Assembly (NCBI GenBank): GCA_034509425.1
Contig: JAVTVJ010001200.1
Location: 124,001 to 188,000 of the forward strand
Reading direction: 5' to 3'
From: Eopsaltria australis
Taxonomy: Eukaryota; Chordata; Aves; Passeriformes; Petroicidae
Length of the DNA stretch: 64,000 nt
Of this stretch, positions 1 through 19,046 are shown one piece after another. The first letter of the stretch is position 1, and every line of letters starts with the position of its first letter. Position numbers and translations under genes: made by a program. The notes under the pieces are model-generated. The model had not been told where the DNA came from. It ran no database searches and worked only from the letters and a program-made list of their open reading frames with translations.

Positions 1-33
1 CCGGGGGTGCTGATCACCCCCCAAAACCCTCAG

Positions 34-2682
<2,649 letters not shown>

Positions 2683-3530
2683 GGGTGGGGAAGGGGGGGG
2701 GCACGGCTGGGAACCGGCCCCCCCAAACCCCGGGCGCTCCCCGCCTCGCCCCAGCCCCGCGCTGGGGGTGCTCAGACAATCGAACTCCGCACCGGCAGCT
2801 TCCTCTGGCCCGGCTCCCCGGGCACGTCTTCAGCCATAAGCACAGCGGGAGGGGGGGGGCCCGGCGGCCAGGATGCCCTGGGACTCCCCACCAAAGTTTT
2901 TGGGGAACCTGGGGACAGACACATGCCTTTGCCGTGCCTCAGTTTCCCCCCCCCGGGCCCTGCATCACAGGTTGGCTCATTCTCCGCAGGGCAGCTGCCA
3001 TGGACAGCGGGTGCCCCCCCCCAAAAAGGGGAGGTAAGGAGGGGGGGCAGTTGTAGCAGCATCCCCCAGCCCGCACAGACTCGAGGAAGAAAGGGAAGGT
3101 GCCTGCTCACCCCCGGGACCTGGCCTGCCCCCTCCCCACCCCTGCATGGGACCCCCGGGAGGAGTGGGTCGCACCACTCGCTTCGCTCTGCATCGATTCC
3201 CCCGCCCCGGTCACCGCAGCCAAACCCTCCTGCCCCCCGGGATGGGGAGGACAGAGTGGGGGGGCTGCACGGGGTGTGGGGGCTGCTCCACGCTTGCACC
3301 CACTGCCCTGTCCCCAATGTCCCCCTGCCCACGCTGTCACCGCACGTCACCACAGTCCTGTAAATACGGTGCCCACTGCCCTCGGCCGGGGGTCCTGGCG
3401 TGGGCTGAGCCCCCCCCGGGGCCATTACTGGTGGGGAGGGGGGGGGGAATGGGATGGGGGCCACAGATTTGTTATAATTTCTTTTGTAGAAAGCACTGAT
3501 TTCCCTGTAATTGGTTTCAGAAACACACGA
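2683..3530 (+). other. CACNB3: CACNB3 3' UTR region
   Basis: This stretch after the CACNB3 stop holds no further coding signal. It is GC-rich until about 3465, where a short AT-rich patch (GTTATAATTTCTTTTGTAG, then CTGTAATTGG) probably marks the transcript end. I see no canonical AATAAA or ATTAAA on the plus strand, so the poly(A) site is not fixed. Confidence 0.5.
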
Positions 3531-3746
3531 GTGCTCAGAGGTGCTGGTGTCCATGTCTGTGGGGAGGACATGGGGGAACCTGGTCTGGGGGTGGAGGGAC
3601 AGTGCTGGTGGGTGCTGAGCACCTCAAAGTGCTCCTTTTGGGCACTGCTGGCTCCTGTCTCCATGGGAGGTGGCATCCAGGGGCTGGGCAGTGCCACCCA
3701 GGGAAGGGAGAGGACGAGGAGGCGATGCCAGTAACGCCGCTGCTGG

Positions 3747-3752
3747 TTTATT
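3747..3752 (-). terminator. DDX23: DDX23 poly(A) signal AATAAA
   Basis: TTTATT on the plus strand is AATAAA on the DDX23 strand, about 330 bp past the stop codon. It gives a 3' UTR of roughly 340 nt. It lies about 220 bp from the presumed CACNB3 end, so the two transcripts converge closely. Confidence 0.75.
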
Positions 3753-4078
3753 CCTGCAGCCTGGAGCTTCAGCTACAAAAAAACCCCAAAAATCCCAAAG
3801 GATGAGGTGCAGACAGTTCCCAGGACAGCCCAAAACACAGCCCCGCCCTGGCAGCAGGGAGGAACCGGCCCCCAAACAGCCTCCAGCAGCTCCTCCGCTC
3901 CATCGGGAAAGTGGGGAGGGGGACCAGGAGAACAGGGGGGATATTTTGGGACAATCCCAGCCACAGTCTCTGCTTGTGGGCAGTCCTGGTTGCACAAGCA
4001 GCTGGGACAACAACAGCCAGAGCAGTCCTGGCAGCCTTGCTGGTCCTGTTGTCCCCAAAGGGGTGACGAAGGGGGGCC

Positions 4079-9894
<5,816 letters not shown>

Positions 9895-9899
9895 CTGTG

Positions 9900-10440
9900 G
9901 GGAGGGGTCAGAGGAGGGGATACCGGCGGGGCTCGGGGGGTGCAGAGGGACCCCGGGAGGGAGCGCGGAGAGCCGGGAGGGGATTTGGGGTGCAGGGAGG
10001 GCACTGGGCAGCAGTGGAGACCCGGGAGAGAGAGGGAAGGGTTGGGAGACCCCCAGAGGGATCAAAAAGGGACCCCAAAAAGGTGTGGGGAGGTCTGAAA
10101 GACCCCCGGGAGAAAGTGTGGAGACGCTGAAGTACCCGGGGAGAGAACAGAGAGACGCCAAGAAGCAGCAGGGAGAGGTGGGGAACCCGGGGAGAGCGCA
10201 AAGGGACCCTCAGGAGGGAGCGGGGAGGCCTGGGGGAGCCCCGAGAGGACACAGAGGGACCCCAGGAAGGAGCGGGAAGGACTGGGGGGCCCCGAGGACA
10301 GACCGCGGAAGGAAGGGGGGACCCGGCGAGGGCACGGGAAGGCCCGGGGGGTGGGTGCGGGGAGGCCCGGGGGGACCCCCGAGAGGGCTCCGTGAGGCGC
10401 GGGGGACGCGGCGCAACCGCGCTCCAGGCCCTGCCCCGGT
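9900..10440. repeat. Purine-rich degenerate repeats in DDX23 intron 1
   Basis: GACCCCNGGAGGGAGCGNGGAG-type units of about 30-50 bp fill most of the 667-bp first intron. It lies between the non-coding exon 1 and the exon carrying the start codon. No other feature is seen. Confidence 0.5.
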
Positions 10441-10561
10441 GCCCAGTACCGGGGCTGTGCCCGCTGCCCCGGCACCAGGGCCCTCCAGCCGCTGGGCCCC
10501 GAGGAGGTCCCCCGGGGGCTCCTGCAGTGCCCCTCGCTCGCTCCCGCCGGTGCCCGCTCAC

Positions 10562-10620
10562 CGCCGCAGCCCCGGGTTCAGCGCCGCCGCTGCGCCGCCG
10601 CCGCCGCCATGTCTGCCGGG
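10562..10620 (-). other. DDX23: Probable non-coding first exon and CpG-island promoter of DDX23
   Basis: On the minus strand the sequence GGGGCTGCGGCG is followed by a GTGAGC donor (10,556-10,561). That would splice to the CCCCACAG acceptor directly before the DDX23 start codon. The surrounding 10.4-10.8 kb is dense in CpG with no TATA box, as expected of a housekeeping promoter. The transcription start is not determined. Confidence 0.55.
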
Positions 10621-10789
10621 CCCGCACGGCACGCCGGGACGGCGCGGGACCACAGCTCCCGGCAGCCCTCGCGCCATTGGACTACAACTCCCAACGTGCC
10701 CCGCGCGCTCGCCGCGCCCCGGTCTGACCGCAGCACCGCCGCGCCCCGTGATCCTTCCGCCGCGCGGCACCGCCCCCGCCCACCGCAAA

Positions 10790-11070
10790 GAGTCCCCCCG
10801 GGACGGTGTCCCCGTGTCCCTGAGCCCCCCGCATCCCGCAGGGACCTCCTGCGTACCCACACGAGGCCCCCGGGGCCGCGTCCCTACGGCTCTAAGCACC
10901 GCAAACGCTGGAAGGACTCTCCCGAGTCAGTGTCCCCCATGTCCCTGCACACCCCAAATCCCACAGGGAAAACCCAGGTCAGGGTCCCCACAGCCCTGTG
11001 CACCCCAAACTCATCAGGGACCCCCAGATCAGTGTCCCTGCAGGAGCCCCAGACCCCCACTGCATCCTCG
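10790..11070. repeat. Copies of a ~52-bp GTGTCCC/CCCCAAA repeat between DDX23 and RND1
   Basis: Units contain CAGTGTCCC, then CATGTCCCTGCACNCCCCAAA, CCCACAGGGA and CCCCCAG. The same family forms the array in RND1 intron 3 (14,245-15,300) and recurs at 11,460-11,680. The gene-free stretch 10,621-11,300 between DDX23 and RND1 otherwise shows only GC-rich sequence. Confidence 0.6.
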
Positions 11071-11321
11071 TTCACAAGACGGGGTCCCAGGCAGAGTCTG
11101 GGGGCAGCAGAAAAGGTGGGGGGACCCTTTTGGCACCTCCCAAAAAAAACCCCCACCCCAGGGGTGACAGCACAGCCCCACATCAGTGTCACCATCACCG
11201 GTGACACCGACACGCCCCAAAACCCCCAACACCCTCCAAAAACCAGGACCCCTCCCCAAAACACAGGGCCAGGCAGGGCTGCACATAGGTAGGTGTTATA
11301 TTTCTGATAATAAATAAGCTT

Positions 11322-11327
11322 TTTAAT
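11322..11327 (-). terminator. RND1: Probable RND1 poly(A) signal (variant ATTAAA)
   Basis: TTTAAT on the plus strand gives ATTAAA on the RND1 strand, inside the only AT-rich patch (11,290-11,335) downstream of the stop codon. It implies a 3' UTR of about 590 nt, which includes a (TG)n run at 11,853-11,876 and repeats at 11,460-11,680. Confidence 0.55.
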
Positions 11328-11898
11328 AACACTGACATGGAACAGAGACACCCCCCCCCCAAAACATCGTCCATAAAACAGCCCCCTCCCCCCTCCCCAC
11401 CCCACCAGGGTCCCCCAGGGCCAAGCAGCAGATGAGGGATGGGGTAAAGGGGGAGAAAACAGGATGAGTCCATGGATGAGCCCCATGATGTGCACCCCAA
11501 ACCCCTCAGGGACCCCCAGGACGGTGTCCCTGTGTCCCCCAAACCCCGCAGTGACCCCCTGGGGCTGATGTTCCCGAGGGTCTGAGCACCCCAAACCCCA
11601 CAAGGACCCCCCTAGGTTGACATCCCCGGGGTCCTGCTCACCCCAAACCCCCCAGGGACCCCCTCAGGGTCGAAGGAACCCCCCAGCCCCCCCCCTCCCA
11701 CGGGGGCAGCCCCCCAGGCTGGGGAGCTGGCAGGGCAATGGTGCGAGGGGAGCGCAGCATCCCCCCCATCCTCCTTTTAGGGGGGGGCTCCAGGGCCCTG
11801 TCCAGCCCCCCCCCCACCCCATCCCGGAGGCTTGGGGAGGGTCCAGCGCTCTGTGTGTGTGTGTGTGTGAGTGTGGGCTCATTCCCGTCCCCCCCCCT

Positions 11899-14800
11899 TC
11901 ACATGACGGAGCAGCTTTTTGCTTTTTCCTTCTTGAAGGTGGAGGAGATGAGCTCGGAGCGGCTGGGGAGGTGCAGGAGTCTCTTGGAGAGGCTGCGGGC
12001 GGGGCTGCGGGGCGGCTGCGGGGGGGCTCTGCTCAGGCAGATGCCGGACACGGTCCGGAAGATGCTGTGCACGCTCTTTTCCGACGTGAAGGCCGAGCAT
12101 TCCAGGTAGCCCTCGGCTCCCAGCTGCCTGGCGGCCGCGCAGCCCTGCGGGGATAGAGCACGGGGATAGCCCCGAGTTCAGCCCGCGGACACCGGGACAT
12201 CCCCAAAACACCGGGATACCCCAAAACTCACCGTCCATAAATACCGGGATACCCCAAAACTCACCCTCCATAAATACCGGGATAGCCCAAAACTCAGCCT
12301 GCGAACACTGGGACACCCTGAACTCACCCTCCATAAATACCGGGATACCCCAAATTCACCCCGCGAACACCGGGATACCCCAAATTCACCCCCTAATAAA
12401 TACCGGGACACTCCAAAACTCACCGTCCATAAATACCGGGATACCCCGAATTCACCCCACAAACACCGGGATACCCCAAACCCACCTCCCATAAATACCG
12501 GGACACCCCAAAACTCACCCTGCATAAATACCGGGATAGCCCAAAACTCACTCCTACATCAAAACACCGGGATACCCCAAATTCACCCCCTAATAAATAC
12601 CGGGACACCCCAAAACTCACTCCCCATAAGTACCGGGATAGCCCGAATTCACCCCGCAAACACTGGGATACCTCAAAACTCACCTCCCATAAATACCGGG
12701 ATAGCCCGAATTCACCCCCTAATAAATACTGGGATACCCCAAATTCACCCTACAAACATCAGGATACCCCAAAACTCACCTCCCATAAACACTGGGATAC
12801 CCCAAATTCACCCCCCCCTGTAAATACTAAGATACCCCAAATTCACCCCACAAATACCAGGACACCCCAAAACTCACCCTCCATAAACACCGGGATGCCC
12901 CAAATTCACCCTGCATAAATACTGGGATACCCCAAAACTCACCCCCCATAAACACCGGGATACCCCAAATTCACCCCCCATAAATACTGGGATACCCCAA
13001 ATTCACCCTCCATAAACAGGGACACCCCAAATTCACACCACAAATACTGGGATACCCCAAATTCACCCCCCATAAATACTGGGACACACCAAACTCACTC
13101 CTACATCAAAATACCAGGACACCCCAAAACTCACCCCCATAAATACCGGGTTACCCCAAATTCACCCCACAAATACTGGGATACCCCCAAATTCACCCCC
13201 ATAAACACCGGGATACCCCAAAACTCACCCCCCATAAATACCAGGACACCCCAAATTCACCCGACAAACACCCCAAACTCACTCCTACATCAAAACATTG
13301 GGACACCCCAAACCCACCCCTGCAAACACCAGAACACCCCCAAATTCACCTCACAAACAACAGGATACCCCAAATTCACCCCCCATAAATACTGGGAGCC
13401 CCCCAAACCCACCCCCATGTCAGACCACCAGGACACCCCAAACTCACCCCACAAACACCAGGACACCTCAAAGCCACCCCCTGCAAACACTGGGACCCCC
13501 CCAAAAACCCACCCCCACAAACACTGGGACACTCCAAACTCACCCCTACATCAGACACCCCAAATTCACCCCCCTGCAAACACCAGGACTCCCCCAAACA
13601 CCCCTGCAAACACTGGGATACCCCAAACCCACCCCCATGTCAGACCACCAGCACACCCCAAACTCACCCCCCTAAAAACCCACCCCCACAAGCACCGAGA
13701 CACCCCAAAACATCAAAACACTGGGACACCCCAAACCACCCCCACAAACACCAGGACCCCCTAAACTCACCCCCCCATAAATACCAGGACACCCCAAACC
13801 CACCCCCACAAACACCGGGACCCCCCCAAACACCTGGACCCCCTAAACTCACCCCCCCATAAATACCAGCACACCCCAAACTCACCTCCACAAACACCGG
13901 GACCCCCCCAAACCTGCCCACCTGCGCTCACTGGGACCCCCCAAACCCAATCCCCTGCAACCCCCCACAAACCCACCCCCCCAGGAGCATCGGGACCCCC
14001 CAAGCCCAGCCCCAATTCACCCAGTGGGTGCCCAAATCCACTGTGGGGCCCCCCCAGACCTGCTCGTAGGAGATGGGCGCCTGTTTCTGGTGCGAGAGCT
14101 CCAGGAGGGTGCTCAGGTCTGTCCGAAGGTCCGTCTTGCAGCCGATGAGCAGCACCCGTGTGTTGGGGCAATAATCCAGGATTTCTGCCTTCCACTGAGG
14201 GGTGAGGGCACGGAGCTGCTCTCAGGGACAGGGGATCCCAAAACGGTCTCCCTGTCACCCCACAGGGTTGGTGTCTCCATGTCCCTGCACTGCCCAAACC
14301 CCACAGACACCTCTCTGGATCAGTGTCCCCATGTCCCTGCATCCCCCAAACTCCACAGAGACACCCCCAGGACAGTGTCCCCGTGTTCCCTGCATCCCCC
14401 AAACCCCACAGAGACACCCCCAGAACAGTGTCCCCATGTCCCTGCATCCCCCAAACTCCACAGAGACCCCCCAGGATCAGTGTCCCCGTGTCCCTGCACC
14501 CCTAAACCCCACAGGGACACCCCCAGGATAGTGTCCCCGTGTCCCTGCACCTCCCAAACCCCACAGAGACTCCTCTGGATCAGTGTCCCCATGTTCCTGC
14601 ACTCCCCAAACCCCACAGAGACCCCCTCTGGATCAGTATCTCCATGTCCCTGAGCCCCCCAAACCCCAGAGAGACACCCCCAGGACAGTGTCCTCACATC
14701 CCTGAGTCCTCCAAACCCCACAGAGATACCCACAGGATAGTGTCCCCATGTCCCCGAGCCCCCCAAACCCCACAAGGATCCCCAGGAAGAACATGCCCCA

Positions 14801-17800
14801 GGCCCTGCATCCCCAAATCCCACAGGAACCCCCTGGCTCAGCCTCCCTGTGCACCACAAACCCCACAGGGATTTCCCAGGACAGTGTCCTGACAACCCTG
14901 AACCCCTAAAACCCTGAAGGGACTCCCCAGGTCAGTGTCCCTGTGCTCCCCAAACCTCACAGAACTTCCCCACGTCAGTGTCCCCACATCTCTGAGCCCC
15001 CCAAACCCCACAGGGTCAGCGTCCCTGTGTCTGTGCGTCCCCCAAAGCTCACAGGGACCCCTCTGGGTCAGCATCCCCCCATCTCTGAGCCCCCCAAACC
15101 CCACGGGGACTCCCCTGGGTCAGTCTCCTTGTGTCCCCGAATCCCCCAAACCTCACAGGGATCAGTGTCCCCGCACCCTCGAGCCCCCCAAACCCCGCAG
15201 GGTCAGCGCCCCTGTGCCTGTGAGTACCCCAGACCTCACAGGAACCCCCTGGGCTGGCGTCCCCACATTCTTGAGGCTCCCAAACCCCTCAAGGGACACT
15301 GTCCTGGGGTCTGAGCCCCCTCCCCACCTTCTTGGCTGCGCTGTCGAGGGTCTCGGGGCGGCTGACGTCGAAGCAGAGCAGGACGGCGTCCGAGTCGCTG
15401 TAGCACAGGGGCCGCACGTTGTCATAGTAGGGAGAGCCTGGGGGGAAAGGGGGTGTCACCTCAAGGGGGTGTCACCTCTCAGCCCCCCCATCCCCAGGGG
15501 ATGTCACCTCTCAGCCCCCCCATCCCCAGGGGGTGTCACCTCTCAGCCCCCCATCCCACGGGGTGTCACCTCTCAGCCCCCTACCCCAGGGAGTGTCACC
15601 TCTCAGCCCCTCCATCCCAGGGGGTGTCACCTCTCAGCCCCCCCCTCCCAGGGGGTGTCACCTCTCAGCCCCCCCATCCCAGGGGGTGTCACCTCTCAGC
15701 CCCCCCATCCCAGGGACCCAGAGATATGGGAAAGGGGTCTCACAAAGGGATACAACCCCCCTCCATCCTGCCCGGGGTGGGGGCACAGCTCTAGAGCCCC
15801 CCAAAACAGACACAGAACCATTCTTGCTGGGGGTGGGGACATGGCTCTAGCCCCCCCCAAAAGGGACACAGCCCCCCCAAACCAAGAGGGACAGAGCCCC
15901 ATTCCTGCCTGGGGTGGGGAGCACAGCTCTAGAGCCCCCCCAAAACAGATACAGACCCCCCCAAATCAGACACAGCCCTACTCCTGCCCGGGATGGGGAC
16001 ATCGCTCGAGCTCCCCAAACCAAAAGGGACAGAGCCCCATTCCTGCTCGGGGTGGGGGGCACAGTTCTAGAGCTTCTCAAAAGGGACAGAGCCCCCCCAA
16101 AACAGACACAGCTCAAGAGTCCCCCTAAAAAGGACAGGGACCCCCAAACCAGATACAGCCCCCACTTCTTCCAGACGTGGGGGTTGCACAGCTCCAGAGC
16201 CCCCAAAAGGGACACAGACCCCCTTCTGCTTGGGGGGTGGGGGAACACCGGTCTAGAGCCCCCCAAAACAGACACAGCCCCTAAAAGAGACACAGCTGCC
16301 CAGTATGGGGGCTCACAGCTCTAGAGAACCCCAAAAAGGACACAGGGACACAGCTCTAGAGCCCCTCAAAAGGGACAGAGCCCCCCAAAAGACACAGAGC
16401 CACCTCCAGCCTGGGGTGGGGTGCGCTGCCTTGGAGCCCCCCAAAAGGAGACGCAGCATGGGGGTTCACACTGCTAGAGAACCCCAAAAGGGACAGGGGA
16501 ACAGAGCTCTAGACCGCCCTAAAACACCCACAGCACCTCAAAAGGGACAGGGGAACATACAGACCTAGAGCCCCTCAAAAAACACAGCCCCTATTCCCGC
16601 ACCGAGGTCTAGAGCTCCCCAAAAAGCACAGAACCCCCCCAAAACAGACACAGCTCCCCAAAAGGGACAGACGGACACACAGCTCTAGAGCCCCCCGAAA
16701 GGGACACAGCCCCCCTCGTGCCGGGGTGAGGGGCACAGCTCTGGAACCCCCCCAAAACGCCACCTCCGTCCCCGCAGCCCATCAACGTCGCATCGCGCCT
16801 TCACGAGGCAGCGGGAAATGGATCCCGCGGTGTTTATGTAACAGCCCCCCCCCCCTCCCCCCATTTTGGGGAGCCCTGGCAGCACCGAGGGGTGTCGGGG
16901 GAGGGGGGGGGAGCTGGAGGAAGGCGTGGGACACACTGTCACCCCCTCGGGGTCCTCGGGGACACGGAGCCGCCAGCACCGCACCCGGGACTGCGGGGGA
17001 CGCGGCGCGGGGGGGGGTTCGGGAGGGGGTCAGGGGGGTGTGGGGGGGTTCGGGATGTCCCTCTCCTCCGCCCCCCGCGACCCCCCAAAGGCCTCGGAGG
17101 GGTTTCGCAGCCCAGACGCTCCGTGCACAGAATAGCAAAGAGGCTGCGCCAGCGCATCGCCATGGCAACCGGGGACCGGAGGGGACCCCCCCCCCGCCGG
17201 GGGGGACACTGCAGCACCGGGCAGGGCTGCCCCGACACCCCCAACTCTTCGGGGTGCTCAGGGAAGGGCAACACCGGCATCTCCCATCATCCTCCCAATT
17301 CACAGGCAGGGCGCAGGGAGCACCCCGGAGCCCAGCCGGGGGGGCTCAGCGGTGTGGGGACCCCCCCAAGGAAGGGGTTCAGCTGTCTGTGACCCCCCCT
17401 TGGGGTGTCTGTACCTCCCTGCGCCCCCCACCCCCGGGGATATGACCCCAGACCTGAACCCCACCAGGGTGGCCACCAAGCTCCGCTCCGCCGCTGCAGG
17501 GACCACAAAACACCCCCGGGACCCCAAAACACCCCCGGGACCCCACTACGGCCACCAGCGCCTCTCCCCCCCCGCGCTGCAGGTCCCCCAAACACCCCCG
17601 GGACGCCAGAACACCCCACTGCAGCGACCCCCGCTCACTGCAGCCTCCCAACCCCCGAAACCCCAAACCACCTTCCCCAACAAACACCCCAATGCCCCCC
17701 TCCGGGGCCGGGGCTGCCCCCGCCCCACTCCACCGGTACCGGAGCCCCCGCCAGCGCCCTGAACGTGCACCGCGCGTCTGCCCCCGGTACCGGAGGTGTC

Positions 17801-18079
17801 CCAGAGGCTCAGTTCCACCCGCTGCTCCTCGCTGGCCAGACACGCCGTGTAGTTCTCAAACACGGTGGGCACGTACGTCTGCAATGGCACCGAGAGCGTC
17901 AGCGCCCGGTCCCGCTTGCCGGTGCCCGCTGCCAGTTCCCGGTGCCGGTCTGGGCTCACCTCGGGGTAGCAATCCTTGGCCAGCACCTGCAGCATGGCCG
18001 TCTTGCCGCACTGCACGTCGCCCACCAGCACCAGCTTGCACCGGGCCGGGGCGGCCGGTGCCGGCCTCCGCTCCCGCAT
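11899..18079 (-). CDS. RND1: Rho family GTPase RND1
   Basis: RND1 is an atypical, constitutively GTP-bound Rho-family protein that antagonises RhoA, loosens actin and adhesion, and acts with plexins at the plasma membrane. Five exons (18079-17960, 17878-17791, 15437-15328, 14194-14060, 12144-11899) join in frame to 232 residues, exactly the human length. GDVQCGKT is the P-loop. DTSGSPYYD stands where other Rho proteins have DTAGQE, the known change that removes GTPase activity. CKTD is the base-binding motif. The C-terminus is basic and ends CSVM, a CAAX box expected to be farnesylated. The donor after the fourth exon is a weak GTCTGG. Introns 2 to 4 (2.4, 1.1 and 1.9 kb) are mostly tandem repeats. 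A TATA box lies about 70 bp upstream of the start codon. Confidence 0.97.
12180..13925. repeat. ~32-bp minisatellite filling RND1 intron 4
   Basis: More than fifty units of roughly 31-34 bp follow the pattern CCCCAAAACTCACC then CATAAATACCGGGATA, with CAAACACC replacing CATAAATACC in many. The array occupies about 1.75 kb of the 1.9-kb intron. On the transcribed strand many units carry GGGTGAGT, a perfect splice-donor hexamer. The repeat is open in several frames and creates long spurious reading frames. Confidence 0.92.
14245..15300. repeat. ~52-bp minisatellite filling RND1 intron 3
   Basis: About twenty units run CCCAAACCCCACAGAGAC, CCCCCAGGACAGTGTCCCC, ATGTCCCTGCATCC, with diverged units toward 15,300. 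The array lies between the exons at 15,328-15,437 and 14,060-14,194. Confidence 0.9.
15455..15715. repeat. ~31-bp minisatellite in RND1 intron 2
   Basis: Eight or nine near-identical units of GGGGTGTCACCTCTCAGCCC followed by CCCATCCCAG sit directly upstream of the acceptor of the exon at 15,328-15,437, on the transcript side. The low divergence suggests recent expansion. Confidence 0.9.
15760..16765. repeat. ~55-65 bp minisatellite in RND1 intron 2
   Basis: Units carry AGCTCTAGAGCCCCCCAAAA, CAGACACAG or GGGACAGAGCC, and CCTGCCNGGGGTGGGGNCA. The units become shorter and more diverged toward 16,760. The rest of intron 2 (16,770-17,790) is GC-rich, with no exon found. Confidence 0.85.
17155..17168. 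promoter_or_regulatory. RFX X-box-like motif in RND1 intron 2
   Basis: ATCGCCATGGCAAC has a perfect right half-site of the palindromic RFX X-box GTTGCCATGGCAAC and two mismatches in the left half. Function is unknown. Confidence 0.35.
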
Positions 18080-18148
18080 GGCGGCGGCGCGCGCGGCTCC
18101 CCCTCGCCGTCACCCACCCACCGCCCTGCGCCCCGCCGCCGCAGCGCC

Positions 18149-18156
18149 CTTATATA
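18149..18156 (-). promoter_or_regulatory. RND1: TATA box of RND1
   Basis: On the minus strand GGGTATATAAGGGC lies about 70 bp upstream of the RND1 start codon. RND1 is an inducible gene, so a TATA promoter is plausible. Two CCAAT motifs on the plus strand (near 18,199 and 18,230) lie further upstream between RND1 and CCDC65. Confidence 0.7.
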
Positions 18157-18359
18157 CCCAGCCGGCCGCAGGGCCCGCCCACGGCGGCTGCCGCCCGCCA
18201 ATAAAAGCCGGCGAGCTCGGAGCGCCGGCCAATAGCGGAGAGGCAGAGCCGGCGGGACCCGCCCCGCGGGGGTGCGAGCGCGCTCTTGCCCGCCAGGGGG
18301 CGCCCGCGCGGGTCAGGGCGGAAGTGCCGCCGAGGCCCCGCCCCCGACCAGAAGCGGCC

Positions 18360-18372
18360 GTTGCTGGGAGAC
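18360..18372. promoter_or_regulatory. CCDC65: Candidate RFX X-box in the CCDC65 promoter
   Basis: GTTGCTGGGAGAC resembles the RFX X-box (GTTGC plus a short spacer plus a GNAAC-like right half), though the right half is imperfect. It lies in the CpG-rich divergent interval between RND1 and CCDC65. CCDC65 is a motile-cilium gene, the class usually under RFX control. Confidence 0.4.
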
Positions 18373-18454
18373 CGGAGGGACGCGGGACCGGGCCGGTACC
18401 GGGGCCGGGAGAGGGGCCGGGAGCGGGGCCGGGACCCCGGAATGGGCGAGGGAG

Positions 18455-18830
18455 ACCCTTGGAGGGGGAGATGGGCGTGGGCAGGGAGCGGTGGGCATTG
18501 GGAGGGCTGGGGAGGGAGAGGGAATGAACCTGGGAGGGCTCTGGTTGATGGGGGTGGGCAGCGGGAAATGGGCCTTGGGGGGAGGCCTGGGGAGGGAGAT
18601 GGGAAACGGGTCAGGGGGGTCACTGGAAGGGGAGATGGGGATGGGCAGGGGGCGGTGGGCCCTGGGGAGGCTGGGGAGGGAGAGGGGGGTGAGCCTGGGA
18701 GGGCTCTGGAGATGGGCATGGGCAGGGGGTGGTGGGTCTTGGGGAGAGGCCTCGGGGCGGCGATGGGAAACAGGTCAGGGGGGTCACTGGAAGGGGAGAT
18801 GGGCTTGGGCAGGGGTTGATGGGGTCCGGG
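18455..18830. repeat. ~165-bp G-rich repeat, two to three copies, 5' of CCDC65
   Basis: The segment GATGGGAAACNGGTCAGGGG, GGGTCACTGGAAGGGGAGAT recurs about 165 bp apart (near 18,598 and 18,760), and flanking GGGCAGGGNGCGGTGGGC blocks also repeat. It lies in the 5' leader or first intron of CCDC65. Confidence 0.7.
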
Positions 18831-19046
18831 GGTGCTCCTAAGTGGAGGGGGAGTTAGGGGTGAGCAAGGGGAAGCGGGCCTGGGGAGCTGGGGAGGGAGG
18901 TGGGAGTGGGCAGAAGGCGTCTGGGGGGTCCCATAGTGCGAGGGTGGAGCTGGGCAGGGGGAACGGCCTTGGGGGTGCCATGGAGGGGCCACCACACAGA
19001 CCCCGGGCATCCCCCGACCCCTCCTGCCGTGTCCCCTTCCCCAGCC

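Noticed and set aside
12178..13921. Repetitive reading frames ([11 protein letters not shown] on the minus strand, proline/threonine-rich on the plus) that look like a tandem-repeat protein
   Set aside because: They are translations of the RND1 intron 4 minisatellite, lie inside a spliced intron, and break into several frames at unit-length changes.
15455..15715. Evenly spaced short repeats reminiscent of a CRISPR array
   Set aside because: There are no unique spacers between the repeats, the host is a vertebrate genome, and the array lies in an RND1 intron. It is a minisatellite.
14935..16128. A 397-codon plus-strand frame antisense to RND1 introns 2 and 3
   Set aside because: It consists of translated minisatellites on either side of antisense RND1 exon sequence, with no conserved motif.
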